Assembly (NCBI RefSeq): GCF_000327385.1 | Contig: NW_008707965.1 | Span: 2,649,254-2,713,253, forward strand | Source of the DNA: Lottia gigantea | Lineage: Eukaryota; Mollusca; Gastropoda; Lottiidae | Reading direction: 5' to 3' | DNA: 64,000 nt | In this document: positions 25,301 to 37,800 of the stretch, in pieces | Position numbering within the stretch: the first letter of the stretch is position 1 | Layout of the letters: each line of letters begins with the position of its first letter | Made by a program: the position numbers and the translations under genes | The notes under the pieces: model-generated | Databases searched by the model: none | Seen by the model: the letters and a program-made list of their open reading frames with translations, nothing else | What the model was told of the DNA's origin: nothing

Positions 25301-28300
25301 TTCATTCATTGTTGTTGGTCCCTTTATTCATTCAATCTGTAAATAATTCATTCATTCATTTACCAAAAAGAGTTGCTAGTTTATTCCTTCCCTTCATTCC
25401 CTTCCCCTCATTCATTATTATTCCAATCGTTCTCCAATCCATCAATTGTTTTGTTTAATTGTTGTGCCATCTGCAATTGTTTTGATTTTTGATTCATTCA
25501 TTCTCTTACTCTTACTTTATGTATATCTCTGTTATTTAGTTTCTTGTTCCTGCTGCATTTATTCAACCCTCCCTCCTAATGTTCTTTATTTGCAGGAGGT
25601 AAACCTAAAAATTTACCACTGTTACAAAAAGCCTCACCAGAAGTTAAAAAACGAGTGAATTTATTCAGAACAGTAAGTCATAGTTTTTCTTTTATTTTAA
25701 TTATTGATTTTAAGATTTTAATGATATTGTTCATGAAGTGTTATACACGAAGCCCTGTTTACAGTTAACTTCCTTGAGTGGTATTTAGTAACTGATGTTT
25801 GAATAACTGGACACAATTATATAGATAACAATTACTTTAATAAATAACTTGCGTCGTTTCCATGATGGTGCTTTTGTCTTTATTAATCATTGCTTGCTCG
25901 AAACGTCGCAAGTTATTTATTAAAGTAATTGTTATCGATATAATTGTGTCCAGTTATACTTTTTACAGTTAGAAATAAAGAATATAGAAGAAAATGGAAA
26001 TAGATAGCTAAACTTTTAGGTTTTATCAAGGCAAAGGGCAAGATACGCCAAGTCTTCATTTTTATAATCATGTGAAGAAAATTGATCCATAAAATTTTAT
26101 TTCAGGTAGATGATTTTAATCACCTGGAGGAAGTTACCCAGAATGCCAAGTCTGTTGCTGTTTTAGGCGGAGGGTTTCTAGGCACTGAATTGGCTTGTGC
26201 TCTCAGCAAAAAAGGTAAGATTCTCAAATTGACTGCTGAAGTAGCAGTGGTGTATCTAAGAATCTTTGAAGGTGCTGAGAAAAGACCACAGAATTGCCGA
26301 TTGGGGGATCACCAGGCAATTTTCCCCTATGTTCAATGATAAGAATGCCCCTCCCCCTCCCCCCATATAAACGCCACTGTGAAGTAGACTTGAAGAAAGA
26401 AGACCTGACAATTGCATTCTTGTTTTTTGATATTTAAGTTATTTACAATTGTTTATTGGTTTCTATTGTAAAATAGTGGATACAATATTTTGATCTATGT
26501 AACAAGAGAATCAGTTTCCCAACAACATAAATCTTTTGAAATAGTTTGTGTTTCAACATATTTCCTGAGAATATTAGCCCAAAATTTTATGGAACCTAAA
26601 AAATATCAGCCCCTATCTAAATTTTTCAATGCACTACATATTCAAGTTGTTTGTATTTTTAGGTCAAACAAATGGAATGAAAGTTTATCAAATTGTACCA
26701 GAGACAGGTTGGTGGAGTTTTATTTTTGACTGTTAATTCTCCGTCGCAGCATTTCTTGATGAATTGAATTGAATTGAATTTTTTTTTTTTGAGCTAGCTA
26801 AATGAAATTATCAAGCCAATAAACTAATAATATCAATAAAATCAGTTCAATAACCATTGTGAATTATTCTAGATATTCTATATTTAAAGATGGGTTTCCT
26901 TATTTTCCAGTGTCAAATTAAGCAAACTATTTGATTAATTGGTGTTTCTAATAAATTATCATGTATTCTTAATCATATCATTATGTTCTTATTGCATATA
27001 ATTAAGAGTTTTAACCAATCATAAATGTCCATGTATGTACAGTCTGGATAAACAAAAAAAGATTTTTTGAACTTTTTTTGATCGGTCAATCATTTGAATT
27101 CTGCTGGTAATTTAGCTTATTATGAATTAATTATGGACATGTGAGACAAACTGGTATTTTTCCAACACTTCTATTTTATTTTGGGAGCCCATTTTGGGAG
27201 CCCATCTTTAAGTGATTTCTGTCAAGTGCATTTCATCAGCCCAGTCTGCACACTAAAAAGAAACCTAGAAGAATACTGCTTTTTGCACTGCATTAAATAG
27301 TAAGAATATATCACTTAAAGGCAGTTTATTTTCAATTTTAGGTGTTTTAGCCAAAGTTTTACCACAGTTTGTATCTAAATGGATGAGTCACCAAGTCGAA
27401 AGAGAGGGGGTGGAAGTTATCTATGATGATAAACTATTTTCTGCTGGGTTTAAAGACGGCCAGCTGGAATTAGAATTACTGAAAGGACGATTGGTATGTT
27501 GAAACCTTGAAACTTATGTATAGAAACAAACTTATACTCAGACTTATATTCTTAAACAACCTTGAACTTCGACACCTTTCAAAACAGCCTTTACCTCTGT
27601 CTTCATTTGATAGAAACAACCTTGAACTTTGATTTCATAAAAACGACAAACAACCTTGAACTCTGACTTGATGGAAAACACCTTGACCTTTGACTTCACT
27701 TGAAGGAACATCTTTGACCTTTAATGTGACTTTAACCTGGCCACGTATTCTCGAAACGATCTTAGCGCTAGGATGTCCTAGAACCAATGTTAGAAGATAA
27801 GAACTTAGGACATCCTAGCGCTAAGATTGTTTCGAGAATGTGGGGCCTGATTCTTATCAATCCTAAAATTTGAACTTATTCTTTATTATCTTGACCTTTG
27901 ACCTGATATATTCCAGTTGAAAGTGGACCAGTTGGTGGTAGCTGTAGGTATTGAGCCTTGTGTGGAATTGGCTAAAACCTCAGGTTTAGAAGTTGATAAC
28001 CAACATGGTGGATTTAGAGTCAACTCAGAATTACAGTCAAGGTCTGATGTCTGGGTGGTGAGTATAGCAATTTGTAAGTTTGAAAATGAAAAATATTATT
28101 TTGTGTATCAAGAAATGTAAAAATGAATGCAAGTTGTATGAAAAAAATGAAAGATGCCACAAGATATCAACAACAATAATTAAGATTAAAATATGTTAAA
28201 TATTGCTCTAAACATCAATGATAAAGCCATTTAGAAATATTAAAAGAACCTATATTATATTTCTAGGCTGGTGACGCCTCATGTTTTTATGATATCAAGC

Positions 28301-30272
28301 TGGGTAGAAGGAGGGTGGAGCACCATGACCATGCTGAAGTTAGTGGAAGAGTTGCAGGAAGAAATATGACTGGGGAATCCAAACCATATAGACATCAGTC
28401 AGAATTCTGGTGAGGAACAACAGAGTCTTTAGACTAAAAATTAAAACAAAAAAATAGTAACAAGGAATTTGATTTTACTGAATTTTGAAATAGAATTGCT
28501 GGGTTCGTGAGTCGTGATCATTTGAGCCATGTCCCTTTATGAATAAATACCTGGTACCTCGGTTCACTTTATCCAAATAGATTTGTCTGAGGCAGTGTGT
28601 TTTTACCGTTCAAATATGCTCAGTTATGCTGTTTATATTACATGATGTTTTCAGCTGTTTTTCTGCTGATGTTTTCAGAGATTATAACATTTTTTGGAAA
28701 AAATCATAAATTAATTAAATTTTTTGGACTGTTTGATATTTGTAGGTCTGATATAGGAACTAATGTTTTTATCCGAGCAGTAGGTATCACTGATTCTACA
28801 CTACCTACTTTTGGTGTGTTCACACGATCACAGAACAAAGAAGGCAACACAAACAGTTCAGAAAATTCAAAAACTGACAAAGTAAGTCTTTATTTCCTTT
28901 GAACCCACAGGTACTTGAGTGCAGTACCAAATACATATTTTTCTTTAAAGGGATTGTAAAACATTTACCTGTATCGGGAACACTGATAGTATCAATTTTC
29001 AATCAAACGTCTATGACTCCTGCAATTCCACTAAAACTAAGTGTTTGATGACATCTCTAATCGCAAAGGGTTTTATGTGATAAGCATATTTTGCAATTAG
29101 TGATGTCATCAAACGCTTAGTTAATTATTTAGAAAACCTCTTTACGATCCAATTTTTATTAATGAACTTAGTTATGTTATAAAGAGAATTTGGTTCCTTT
29201 CAACTAACACATTTCTGAAGAGCATCTCTTATTTTCAAAGTATAGCATGACAGTATTCAGACTTATTCAGAAATCAAAAGTATTCAAGTGCTTCGAATAT
29301 AACAATGTATTCATCTTTTAGAATTCGCAGCAAATTTCAACTTTAGAAAAGAAAGACAACTCTGATTTAGAAGAAGATTTAGATAAAGGAGTGATATTTT
29401 ATTTAAAAGAAAACGTTGTAGTAGGAGTACTGTTAATAAATATATTTAGAGATCTTCTAATCGCCAGATTGGTGAGTGGTGTTTGAGTGTAGAGGCTTTC
29501 TGGATTCACTTGGCATTGTTATGAATGAAACTGATTGGGATGCATTGGCACCATTTGTAAATTTTCAGATAAAATTAATTGCTACACCTAACGGGGCTAA
29601 AGGTGCGGGCAGACGAGCTGTCATGGTCAGAGACTTTTGTCGCCGATTAGAGTCTTGTCTTGAGTTTCAACGACTGGCACAGGCACACGAGGAGACAAAA
29701 ATCTCCAGTCAGTCGTTTTCCACCTTGTCGATTATCACGTGCAGAGCATGCAATTAAAAGGAATCTGATTGGATGATGATCGGAGACAATTATCAAACTT
29801 TGATATTATAAATGCAGTCGTTGAAGCACGAGCACACGCAAGATTTTACTCAAGATTCGAGTTGGAGACAAAAAGCCCCGACCAAGACCGCTCGTGTGTC
29901 CACACCTTAAAGATGACAGGCAATGCCATACAGTGTGCAATGAGAGAAAAATGGCTAAGACAGCAGCATTAGCCTGCTCTAGTTTCGTCATTAGCCTGCT
30001 CTAGTTTCATTTTACAATTGTCAAGGCAACTTTAACATGCATAATTTAAGATAGGAGTTAGGAATAAAACCAACATTTCATCTAGCATAACAGTTTGAAA
30101 CTAAAACATTTTCTTCCAGGTAATAAACGATGGCGCGGAAAATGAAGATCTCTACGAAGTAGCAAAATTATTTTTTCCACATCCAAAAGATGATCTCGAG
30201 GAGGAACCCACACCAGAAAAAGAAAAGCCACAAATTTCGGAATCCGATAAAACACAGGATAAAAAATCGTGA
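22378..30272 (+). CDS. AIFM1: Apoptosis-inducing factor 1, mitochondrial (complete)
   Basis: Fifteen exons: 22378-22554, 22872-22917, 23418-23623, 23953-24080, 24509-24605, 25061-25145, 25596-25672, 26106-26214, 26663-26707, 27342-27493, 27917-28057, 28267-28409, 28746-28881, 29322-29471 and 30120-30272. All phases agree and the product is 614 residues (human 613). AIF is an FAD/NADH oxidoreductase of the intermembrane space that supports respiratory-complex biogenesis and drives DNA fragmentation in parthanatos. Seen: an Arg-containing mitochondrial leader, a membrane segment ([16 protein letters not shown]), the FAD motif [25 protein letters not shown], the NAD motif [35 protein letters not shown] and the C-terminal domain ([16 protein letters not shown]). 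The start is chosen because it gives the family length. An acceptor-like TTTTCAG at 22402 allows a different first exon. Confidence 0.95.
23043..23235. repeat. About 54-bp tandem repeat in AIFM1 intron 2
   Basis: Three full and one partial copy of TTTACAGCTGGGTCGACTGG + GATTTTGAGGAAAGATGACT + TGTTCATTTCCCA. The GCTGGGTCGACTGG core also appears singly near 9434. Confidence 0.85.
24145..24375. repeat. Fold-back family B copy in AIFM1 intron 4
   Basis: TATACCTTGACTGCAATAGT at the left, GTGATACAAGAAAGATGACT and GTAGCAGTCATAGTATAAG at the right; the interior has ACAGCGAATACAGC and CTAGCGAATCCAATCAC. Confidence 0.8.
25146..25440. repeat. CATT-rich microsatellite region, AIFM1 intron 7
   Basis: Irregular ATTC/TTCATT repeats throughout. 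Non-coding. Confidence 0.75.
25803..25957. repeat. Fold-back element in AIFM1 intron 8
   Basis: TAACTGGACACAATTATATA...ATTACTTTAATAAATAACTT + GCGTCGTTTC is mirrored after about 40 bases by GAAACGTCGCAAGTTATTTA...GATATAATTGTGTCCAGTTA. The arms are nearly perfect, about 55 bp each. Confidence 0.93.
26935..27165. repeat. Dispersed repeat D, copy 1 (AIFM1 intron 10)
   Basis: About 230 bp shared with 35876-36115: TATCATGTATTCTTAATCAT, TCATTATGTTCTTATTGCAT, CAATCATAAATGTCCATGTA, GTCTGGATAAACAAAAAA and GTGAGACAAACTGGTATTTT. No coding capacity seen. Confidence 0.88.
27738..27845. repeat. Fold-back element in AIFM1 intron 11
   Basis: TATTCTCGAAACGATCTTAG + CGCTAGGATGTCCTA, then AGGACATCCTAGCGCTAAGA + TTGTTTCGAGAAT. 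Arms of about 35 bp around a 25-bp spacer. A related copy lies at 59884-59967. Confidence 0.92.
28965..29155. repeat. Fold-back family A copy in AIFM1 intron 13
   Basis: Contains TGTATCGGGAACACTGATAG, CTCCTGCAATTCCACTAAAA, CTCTAATCGCAAAGG, then TTTTGCAATTAGTGATGTCA and TTTAGAAAACCTCTTTACGA. Confidence 0.85.
29601..29907. mobile_element. Non-autonomous PIF/Harbinger-like MITE
   Basis: 307 bp bounded by AGGTGCGGGCAGACGAGC on the left and GCTCGTGTGTCCACACCT on the right (imperfect inverted repeats continuing inward for some 60 bp), flanked by TAA on both sides (29598-29600 and 29908-29910). A 3-bp T-W-A target duplication is the PIF/Harbinger hallmark. No transposase. It lies in the last AIFM1 intron and makes a fortuitous open frame. 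Confidence 0.82.
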
Positions 30273-30438
30273 TGTGACACAAAAATTATTGACAAAATGT
30301 GAATAGGTTATCTGAAGCTCAAATCCATAATTGAACTTGAGGTAGTGCTAAATGAGATTTAATATCTGTCATGAGAAGTGATGTGTCATATTCCAAAATT
30401 GTTGAGAAAATGTGAAAGAAACCTAGTAATTTAAAATC

Positions 30439-30444
30439 AATAAA
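30439..30444 (+). terminator. Candidate AIFM1 poly(A) signal
   Basis: AATAAA 167 bp after the AIFM1 stop codon. A second AATAAA at 32220-32225 would extend the 3' UTR through the 30-bp minisatellite. Confidence 0.5.
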
Positions 30445-30959
30445 TTTCAGTTGAGTGTCCTTAATTCAGATGTGTTTTGATCAGAAAAATGTTTGTAAGG
30501 ATTAAATGCTTTGTTCTAGAACTTTTCTTCAAGACATTATTTGAAGTTTTAAAAATGGTACATAGATATTGAGTATATTAAGCTTAAATGTGTGAAACTG
30601 AACTTCAGGTTGTTCTGAATCAGAGTAAATGTGAGTCATCTATAACAGACTGAAGAAAAATAACCTCATTAGGATGGGACTTAAGTATAAATCTTGTTAG
30701 ATTACAATAGAGATACAAATTGTCAGAAAGAAATGAACTTGTGATCTAATATCAGATTCAAAACACACTTTTATTCCTTTTGTCAAAAATGCAGCTGTGC
30801 ATCCTGCATCATGCTTAAATAAGGTTTGTAAGGTTACTGGCCTGATGAGAGTTTTGTATTAGAAACAAGTGTCATCTAAAAAGGAGTTACTGTCAATAAG
30901 ATATGAGCGATTTTGTAGACTGGACCAATTTCTTATGAGTACTCCTTTCTGTAGACTGT

Positions 30960-31995
30960 TTATTTGGCTGTATTACCTTAATCAGTCATGTCTGAATAGT
31001 GGCTGTATTGACTAGCCATGTCTGACTAGTGGCTGTATTGTCCAGTCTTGTCTGACTAGTGGCTGTATTGTTCAATCATGTCTGAATAGTGGCTGTGTTG
31101 TCCAGCCATGTCTGACCTCTGGCTATGTTGACCAGCCATGTCTGACTTCTGGCTGTGTTGACCAGCGATGTCTGACTAATGAATGACTGTATTGTCCAGC
31201 GATGTCTGACTAATGACTGTATTGACCAGTCATGTCTGAATAGTGGCTGTATTGTCTAGCCAGGTCTGACTAATGACTGTATTGTTCAGTCAGGTCTGAC
31301 CAATGACTGTATTGTTCAGTCAGGTCTGATTAAAGACTGTATTGTTCAGTCAGGTCTGATTAAAGACTGTATTGTCCAGTCATGTCTGACTAATGACTGT
31401 ATTGACCAGTCATGTCTGATTAATGACTGTATTGACCAGCCATGTCTGACTACTGGCTGTATTGACCAGCCATGTCTGACTACTAGCTGTATTGTCCAGT
31501 CTTGTCTGACTTGTGGCTGTATTGACCAGTCAGGTCTGACTAGTGGCTGTATTGTCCAGTCATGTCTGATTAATGACTGTATTGTTCAGCCATGTCTGAC
31601 TACTGGCTGTATTGACCAGCCATGTCTGACTAGTGGCTGTATTTTCCAGTCATGTCTGACTAGTGGCTGTATTGTCCAGTCTTGTCTGACTTGTGGCTGT
31701 ATTGTTCAGTCATGTCTGACTAGTGACTGTATTGACTAGCCATGTCTGACTAGTGGCTGTATTGACCAGCCATGTCTGACTAGTAGCTGTATTGACCAGC
31801 TTGTCTGACTACTGGCTATGTTGACCGGCCATGTCTGACTAATGACTGTATTGTCCAGTCTTGTCTGACTAATGACTGTATTGTCCAGTCTTGTCTGACT
31901 AGTGGCTGTATTGTCCAGTCCTGTCTGACTAGTGGCTGTATTGTCCAGTCATGTCTGACTTGTGGCTTCATCGCCCAACTATGTCTGACTAGAGC
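30960..31995. repeat. 30-bp minisatellite 3' of AIFM1
   Basis: About 34 copies of a 30-bp unit, CATGTCTGACTAGTGGCTGT + ATTGACCAGC, with many variants (TAATGACTGT, TTGTCCAGTC). Because 30 is divisible by 3 it gives a fortuitous minus-strand frame (31816-32091). Confidence 0.96.
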
Positions 31996-33159
31996 TCTAG
32001 ACTTGTTTAGATTGTATTCACCAGTCATGTCCTGTGGAAGAGCTTGATTGCTGCTTGGGCTGTATTTAACAGTCATGTTTGATTGAAGCATGAAAATGTC
32101 TTGGTGATTATTGTGTACAGTGACAAAAATTTAAGAAAACATCTGTTTTGTATCTACATTTCTGTTAAATGATTTAAAATTAGATTAATAGGGTATATAA
32201 TATTGTATATGCAATCAGGAATAAACTTTTATATTTAACCATTTTTTTAAATCTTTCTTTCAAAGAAGATAGTAACTTATGTCCACAGTAGCTTCTGTAA
32301 AATAAGCTGAAAATCATGAGATTGAAGGTCACTAACTCTCAAGGTTTATCAGGTGTTTTTTTTTTTACAATTTTCGTCAGAATCTTTGGCCAGACAAACA
32401 AACAGATCGACGAAATTTAACCATTCCATTTATGGGTAGGGTATTGGGTCCGCAAAGATAGATTTCTAGATTATGGAGCACCTCTCCCCACATCATGTTA
32501 ATGGTGCGGGCCAACAAACAGTCTCAATCGCTGAAAATCTTGCATGGGCCCATGCTTCAACCACGATATTGCATTGCTGACAGGATTTATAATATCAAAC
32601 AAGTTCGATCATTGTCTCCAATAGTTTTTATTGAGCATCATCATCAAATCAGATTAATTTTCTTTAATTTCATGCTCCACTCATGATTATCGATATGTAG
32701 TACAAAATGACTGACTGAAGATTTATTTCCTCGTATGACTGTAGACAGTCAGTGAAAAAAACAGGGACGAAGACTGTTCGTGTGCCTGCATCTATGGCTC
32801 TCGTCAAGTTTCAAAAACAATTTTGCCATTCTAGAATAAATATACCAAATTAACAATATCGGGGATGTGGACTCTTGGGAAAAAATGTCAAGTTAACAAT
32901 CCCAGACATAATAGTGTCAAATGTTTTAGTAGCATACCCTACCCTGTCTCACTCTATAAAGATCTTTGACTTTAAAAATGTTCACTCTATCATGTAACAA
33001 TATCAGGTTTGTGGACTTTCAGAAGGGGATATCTAGTTGACAATCCCAACTGCATGAAGCATCAGGTGTTTTCAGAGAATGAGCACTCAAAAAAAGTATT
33101 GACTTTTAAAGTTTTTACTAGATCATATTATAACAAAATTGGTTCTAAATATAAATATA

Positions 33160-34561
33160 TCACTCCTCTTCATCATAGTTATTGAGTTTCATATCTTCTG
33201 TTAAAATCAGGTCAGAATTCTTAAACATGAATGGTGCTACTAGGAAAACATCCAACTTGTACGACTGAAAAATAATTGAAAATTTGTTTTGACAGAGGAC
33301 GTACCGGTATTTCTATGAGAGAAATGTGTTTCTTTTCAATGCAAATTTACAAAAAATTGTTTTATCAATGCAAGGATATTCTAATGCTAACAGTACTATC
33401 TGGAGGCTGATCTTCCAATTCTCATAAATATAATGGAAACTTTTTTAAAATTTCACTTTGCTCGGATAATAGATTAAATAAAAACTACATGCCAAGGACA
33501 AACTGTCTTAGTGTATATAAAACAAACTTACTGCAATTGACACAACTATAATAGCTGCAATGCTTAAATATAATTTAGTGTTCATGACTTTCTGTGCTTC
33601 ATTATAGGTCTCTGACCAGGCTTTGGTAGGAATCGGCCTAAAATCCATGTGTCTCTTTGATTCCACTAGGATCTCTAAATCAGATTTTCCCCCAGCGCTG
33701 CCATGTCTCAATGAGATGGTTGATACAGCTCCTGTTAACAAAATTGTAAATAAAATCAATCATGTCAATCATATAATAATTCATTGTTGATTAGAACACT
33801 TCTTCTCATGAGACAGTTATTCACTCTATCCAAATAGTTTCGTATGAGGTGGAAGGCATCAGAGGTTGTGACTAGCAAATGTTTTGTCCCAGATTCCCAT
33901 TGAGCTATGGAACTTGGCAAATAGGTACTATGTCCTGAATATTCACTGTAAATTTCAGACAATGCTAAATCCTCTATCCATCTTCAATAAATTTCAAATT
34001 GTTTTGAACCAACAGGAATTTTTCTGGAAGAGTACCTCTCTGCCACATTTCACATAGATAGCTCAACAGGAAGCTGGTGAAATGTCGGAAATATAAGAGT
34101 CTCGCCCAAGATTAAACATCAAAATTCACCATTCATTACCGAGACAAACTCAGCATTACAGAAACTGCTGAGGATTGCCAAATGGTAGCATTGTGTTAGT
34201 TACATCTTTAATATTTTCCAATTCATTTCACCTGATGAAGTTGTTTCAAGAATAGCAGACAATGAAAGCTTGTAGAGTAAAATACTTTAGTCACTCTTAA
34301 ACAGTGTCTTCTTTTTGTTTTTTGAGTAGCATTGAAAGCACAGGCACTTTTGGCTATCAAGCTAGGTAAACTATAATAGTAAACGTACTATGACAAATTG
34401 GCCAATAGGCCTAAATGGTGAACAATTCATAGACACCATTTCCACTTTTCTCATAAACATTTTACTTGTTTTCGTTACTGGTATATCAAAAATGTAAAAC
34501 CCAGGCTTTACTTACGGGGCAGTAAAGAGGTTGCCCTTGGAATCGCTCTTGACAGCATCAT
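33160..34561 (-). CDS. Small mitochondrial single-pass membrane protein (prag01-like)
   Basis: Three minus-strand exons, 34561-34516, 33731-33532 and 33264-33160, phases 1 and 0, give 116 residues. The N-terminus (MMLSRAIPRATSLLPRAVS, then ISLRHGS) is rich in Arg and Ser without acids, as in mitochondrial leaders. A motif P-I-P-x3-W-x3-Y-x3-Q-x3-N-x2-L follows (residues about 51-71), resembling the deltamethrin-resistance/prag01 family of small mitochondrial proteins, then a membrane segment YLSIAAIIVVSIA and an acidic C-terminus ending DEEE. Gene structure is well supported; family assignment is by motif only and moderately sure. It is transcribed divergently from CENATAC. Confidence 0.8.
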
Positions 34562-34877
34562 ATTGTCGGTAGTTTCGATCTAGATTTACGAAATATTAGA
34601 AGTGACCTTTTTTCATCTAAACTTCAGAAGGTGAGCGGAAGTCACATAGTCCAAAGAAGTCAGTCCCGAAGAAAACTATTTTGTTTCAACCTAGTATATT
34701 GAAAAAACATTATTGATGTCAAATTGAAGCAAAATAATATTTGAACACAGAGGCAAAAAGCTCTTCTCTTGTTTTTAGCAGAAAAAAAGTAAATAGTTTC
34801 GCTTGACGTTTTCTGCTGCACTCATTCTATTGTCACTTCCGGTTGAGATAGTTATGAAAATGAAAGTAGAGTGAAAA
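34562..34877. promoter_or_regulatory. Shared divergent promoter region
   Basis: Only 316 bp separate the start codons of the minus-strand mitochondrial protein and plus-strand CENATAC. It must hold both start sites, which fits a bidirectional promoter. No TATA box is obvious. Confidence 0.55.
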
Positions 34878-37800
34878 ATGAATTCCTCTACAAAAAGCAC
34901 ATCTTTTATCCAATTTAGATATTGTAAATTGTGTAAAATAAGCCACAAATACAAAAATAAGAAACATATTTATTCTTTAAGACATCAACAAATTTTGATC
35001 AATATTCTTTCCAAATTTAGAAAAAAGGTATTAACAAAGAAGAGTCATTCTATTGCTGTCAAGATCATGTCAACAAAAAATTCCCTGTATTATCTTACTC
35101 AGGTTGCAAATTAGAAGACACTTCCAGAGCCATACAATTCCTATCCTGTGATCAATTCTTTCGACGACAAAACTTCAACCGATGTGACCTGTTTTTCACC
35201 CTTTTTGTGAATTAAAGCATTTGAAAATTTATTTCACCATCATCCCAAATTCAAGAATTATCCACCACTATTCACAGGCTTATTCTTAAAAAGATCGTAA
35301 AGGGGTTTTCTAATGTATCTAAGACATTAAAGGAGCACATTTACTATCCGTTCGACCAATTATACCTTAGTTTCAGAAACAGGAATTTTTTTAGCTTACA
35401 TAATCAGTAATAGTGTTCACAGCTCATCGTCAAAATTTGAGCCTTCAAATCCATAATTATTCACGTTTGAAAGTTGAAAATTTGACTATGCCATATATTA
35501 TATAGAAAACACACAGTGACAGTGAGATTTCTAGTTTGAGGTATATTTGAAGGGATTATACGATTTCATATGTTTTAGTACTTCTTGAGACTATTAAAGC
35601 ACAATAAAGACTCAAATCAATCCCCGAAAATGCTGACTTTTCCTCTTTAACAACATCAGTTTGTACCATTCCAATGATCTTCTTTTCCAGATTGAAGACA
35701 GTCAACTAATTTTAAAGAATCCAGTAATTATGAAATTAGGTTGGGAATCTGATGTTACTATATGGTGTTACTTCTGTGAAGAATCAATTCAGAAACATTC
35801 TACTCTGGAAGACTGTACTGTAGTGTGTGGGTCCTTTATTAGACATTTGGCATTGTAAGTTCCTGTTTTCTGAGGGATTAATTGGTATTTCTAATGAATT
35901 ATCATGTATTCTTAATCAAATCATTATGTTCTTATTGCATATAATTAAGTGTTTAACCAATCATAAATGTCCATGTATGTACTGTCTGGATAAACAAAAA
36001 AGACTTTTGGACCTTTCTTGATTGGTCATTCATTGGAATTCTGCTGGTAATTCTCTTCATATTTAGCTAATTATGAATAAATGATGGACTTGTGAGACAA
36101 ACTGGTATTTTTCCAAGTCATAAGATCACCTCTACTTTCTATTCATATAAATTAGCATTTTCATTTTCATAAATGAAAATAAGGGAACCCATCTTTAAAT
36201 GGAACTGATTATTTTATTTATTTCTTTTTAGGAGACAACATATTGAGAAAATGAATGAATTTTTCTGGGAGAATATTCTCAATAAAACAACTAAACTCCA
36301 TTATTTTATAGATGAAGCAGATTCAATAATGTAAGTAAGCTTTATATAGAAGTAGAAAGTGAAGATTCTTGTTTGAGGTATATTTGAGGGGATTATGCGA
36401 TTTTCTTCAGTTCTAGTACTTCTGATGACTATTTACATACATTCAAGACAAAAATCAACCAAAATCCATTGATGAATATTCATTGGAGAATGTTATTGAT
36501 CTAACTAGTCTTGAGTCGTATCAACTGGTAAAGAAAGTATGTAGACTGTAAACCAGTATTTAGATACATACCTTTATTAAATGGTTATTATTATTTTGGT
36601 GTGTTATATTCATTCAAGATTCAAGAATAAAGTGGAAAAAGCTGCTCAGAAATTCTGTGAAAAACAAAAACAGGACATTTCAAAGGTAAGTCTTAGTTAC
36701 ATTCATACAAAAAATAGGCTTTGTTTTCACGTGTGTAGTATTAATATATTTTATATTTTTTATTACCACGAAATAAATACATTCCTGACATCTAAAATAA
36801 ATGTAATTTATAAAAGAAAAGTCACTATAAAGAGAAATATGAATGATTGAAGCCTTTTTCATGAGAAAAAAAAACAAATTTCGACAAAGGAGCATCTGGT
36901 GTTCCTAAAAGGTCTATTTCAAAATATCTTGTATATGTTTCAGAATGCTGAGAAAATAAAAACTGCAGCCCTAAATCATCAGCTGATTTCTCAGTACCAT
37001 TTACAACAAAAAAAACAACATCAAAACTTAACAACAAACCAGAATTCTACAACAAACCAGAATTCTACAACAAACCAGAATCCTACAACAAACCAGGGGT
37101 TTACAAACCAGAGTTGTGCAACAAGCCACAATTTTACAGCTAGCCAAAACCTCACAATAAACCAGACGCCAACATTTCAGAGATTGGAGGTGTGTGGTGG
37201 TGCCTAATTTGTATCCATAATGAAATTTGCTTTTATTTTTATATTGCATCTACCCTGATATTTTTTCTCTAGGTTATATTTGTATTTTAAGAAATATCAA
37301 TTTCTACTTTGAACTTGTTGTTTGAGTTGCTAACTTAAATTGTCACATCTAATTCACTTCTAAAAATCTGAGTTGGTCAATCAGAGTTCTTAGTATTGAA
37401 CTTAGTAGGTGGCTAACATGAAAATGCGTTTAGTCGATCGGGTCGGACAATAAACAGAGTCCCCTTTTGTTACAGTCTGTTAAAAAAACTCTAGACAGTT
37501 GAAAATAGAGTAGGCTAAATTTCTCTCATTGCACACTGCATGGCGTTACCCATCTTCATTAGCCCAATAAGGTGCAGAAGAGTAGGAGGTAAAATTGTTA
37601 TGATAATCTTAAAGTTACCAGTTCCAACAGCAAGTCCTTGATATTTCTTACTATACAGCCCAAATGTTTCAACTCTTATTTTTTCCTGAATCTTTATTAG
37701 CCAAATAGACAAATAGATTCATTGATAGAGGAAGCACCACAGATTTCTACTGCCAGGAAAACTAGCTTTGGTCTCACAGTTATTCCAAAAGTCAAGGTAA

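Noticed and set aside
29476-29757. 93-codon frame in AIFM1 intron 14 that looks like a domain
   Set aside because: It overlaps the MITE at 29601-29907, has no conserved similarity, and the AIFM1 exons on either side join in phase without it.
31816-32091. 91-codon minus-strand frame with VRQDWTIQ repeats
   Set aside because: Falls in the 30-bp minisatellite, whose unit length keeps the frame open.
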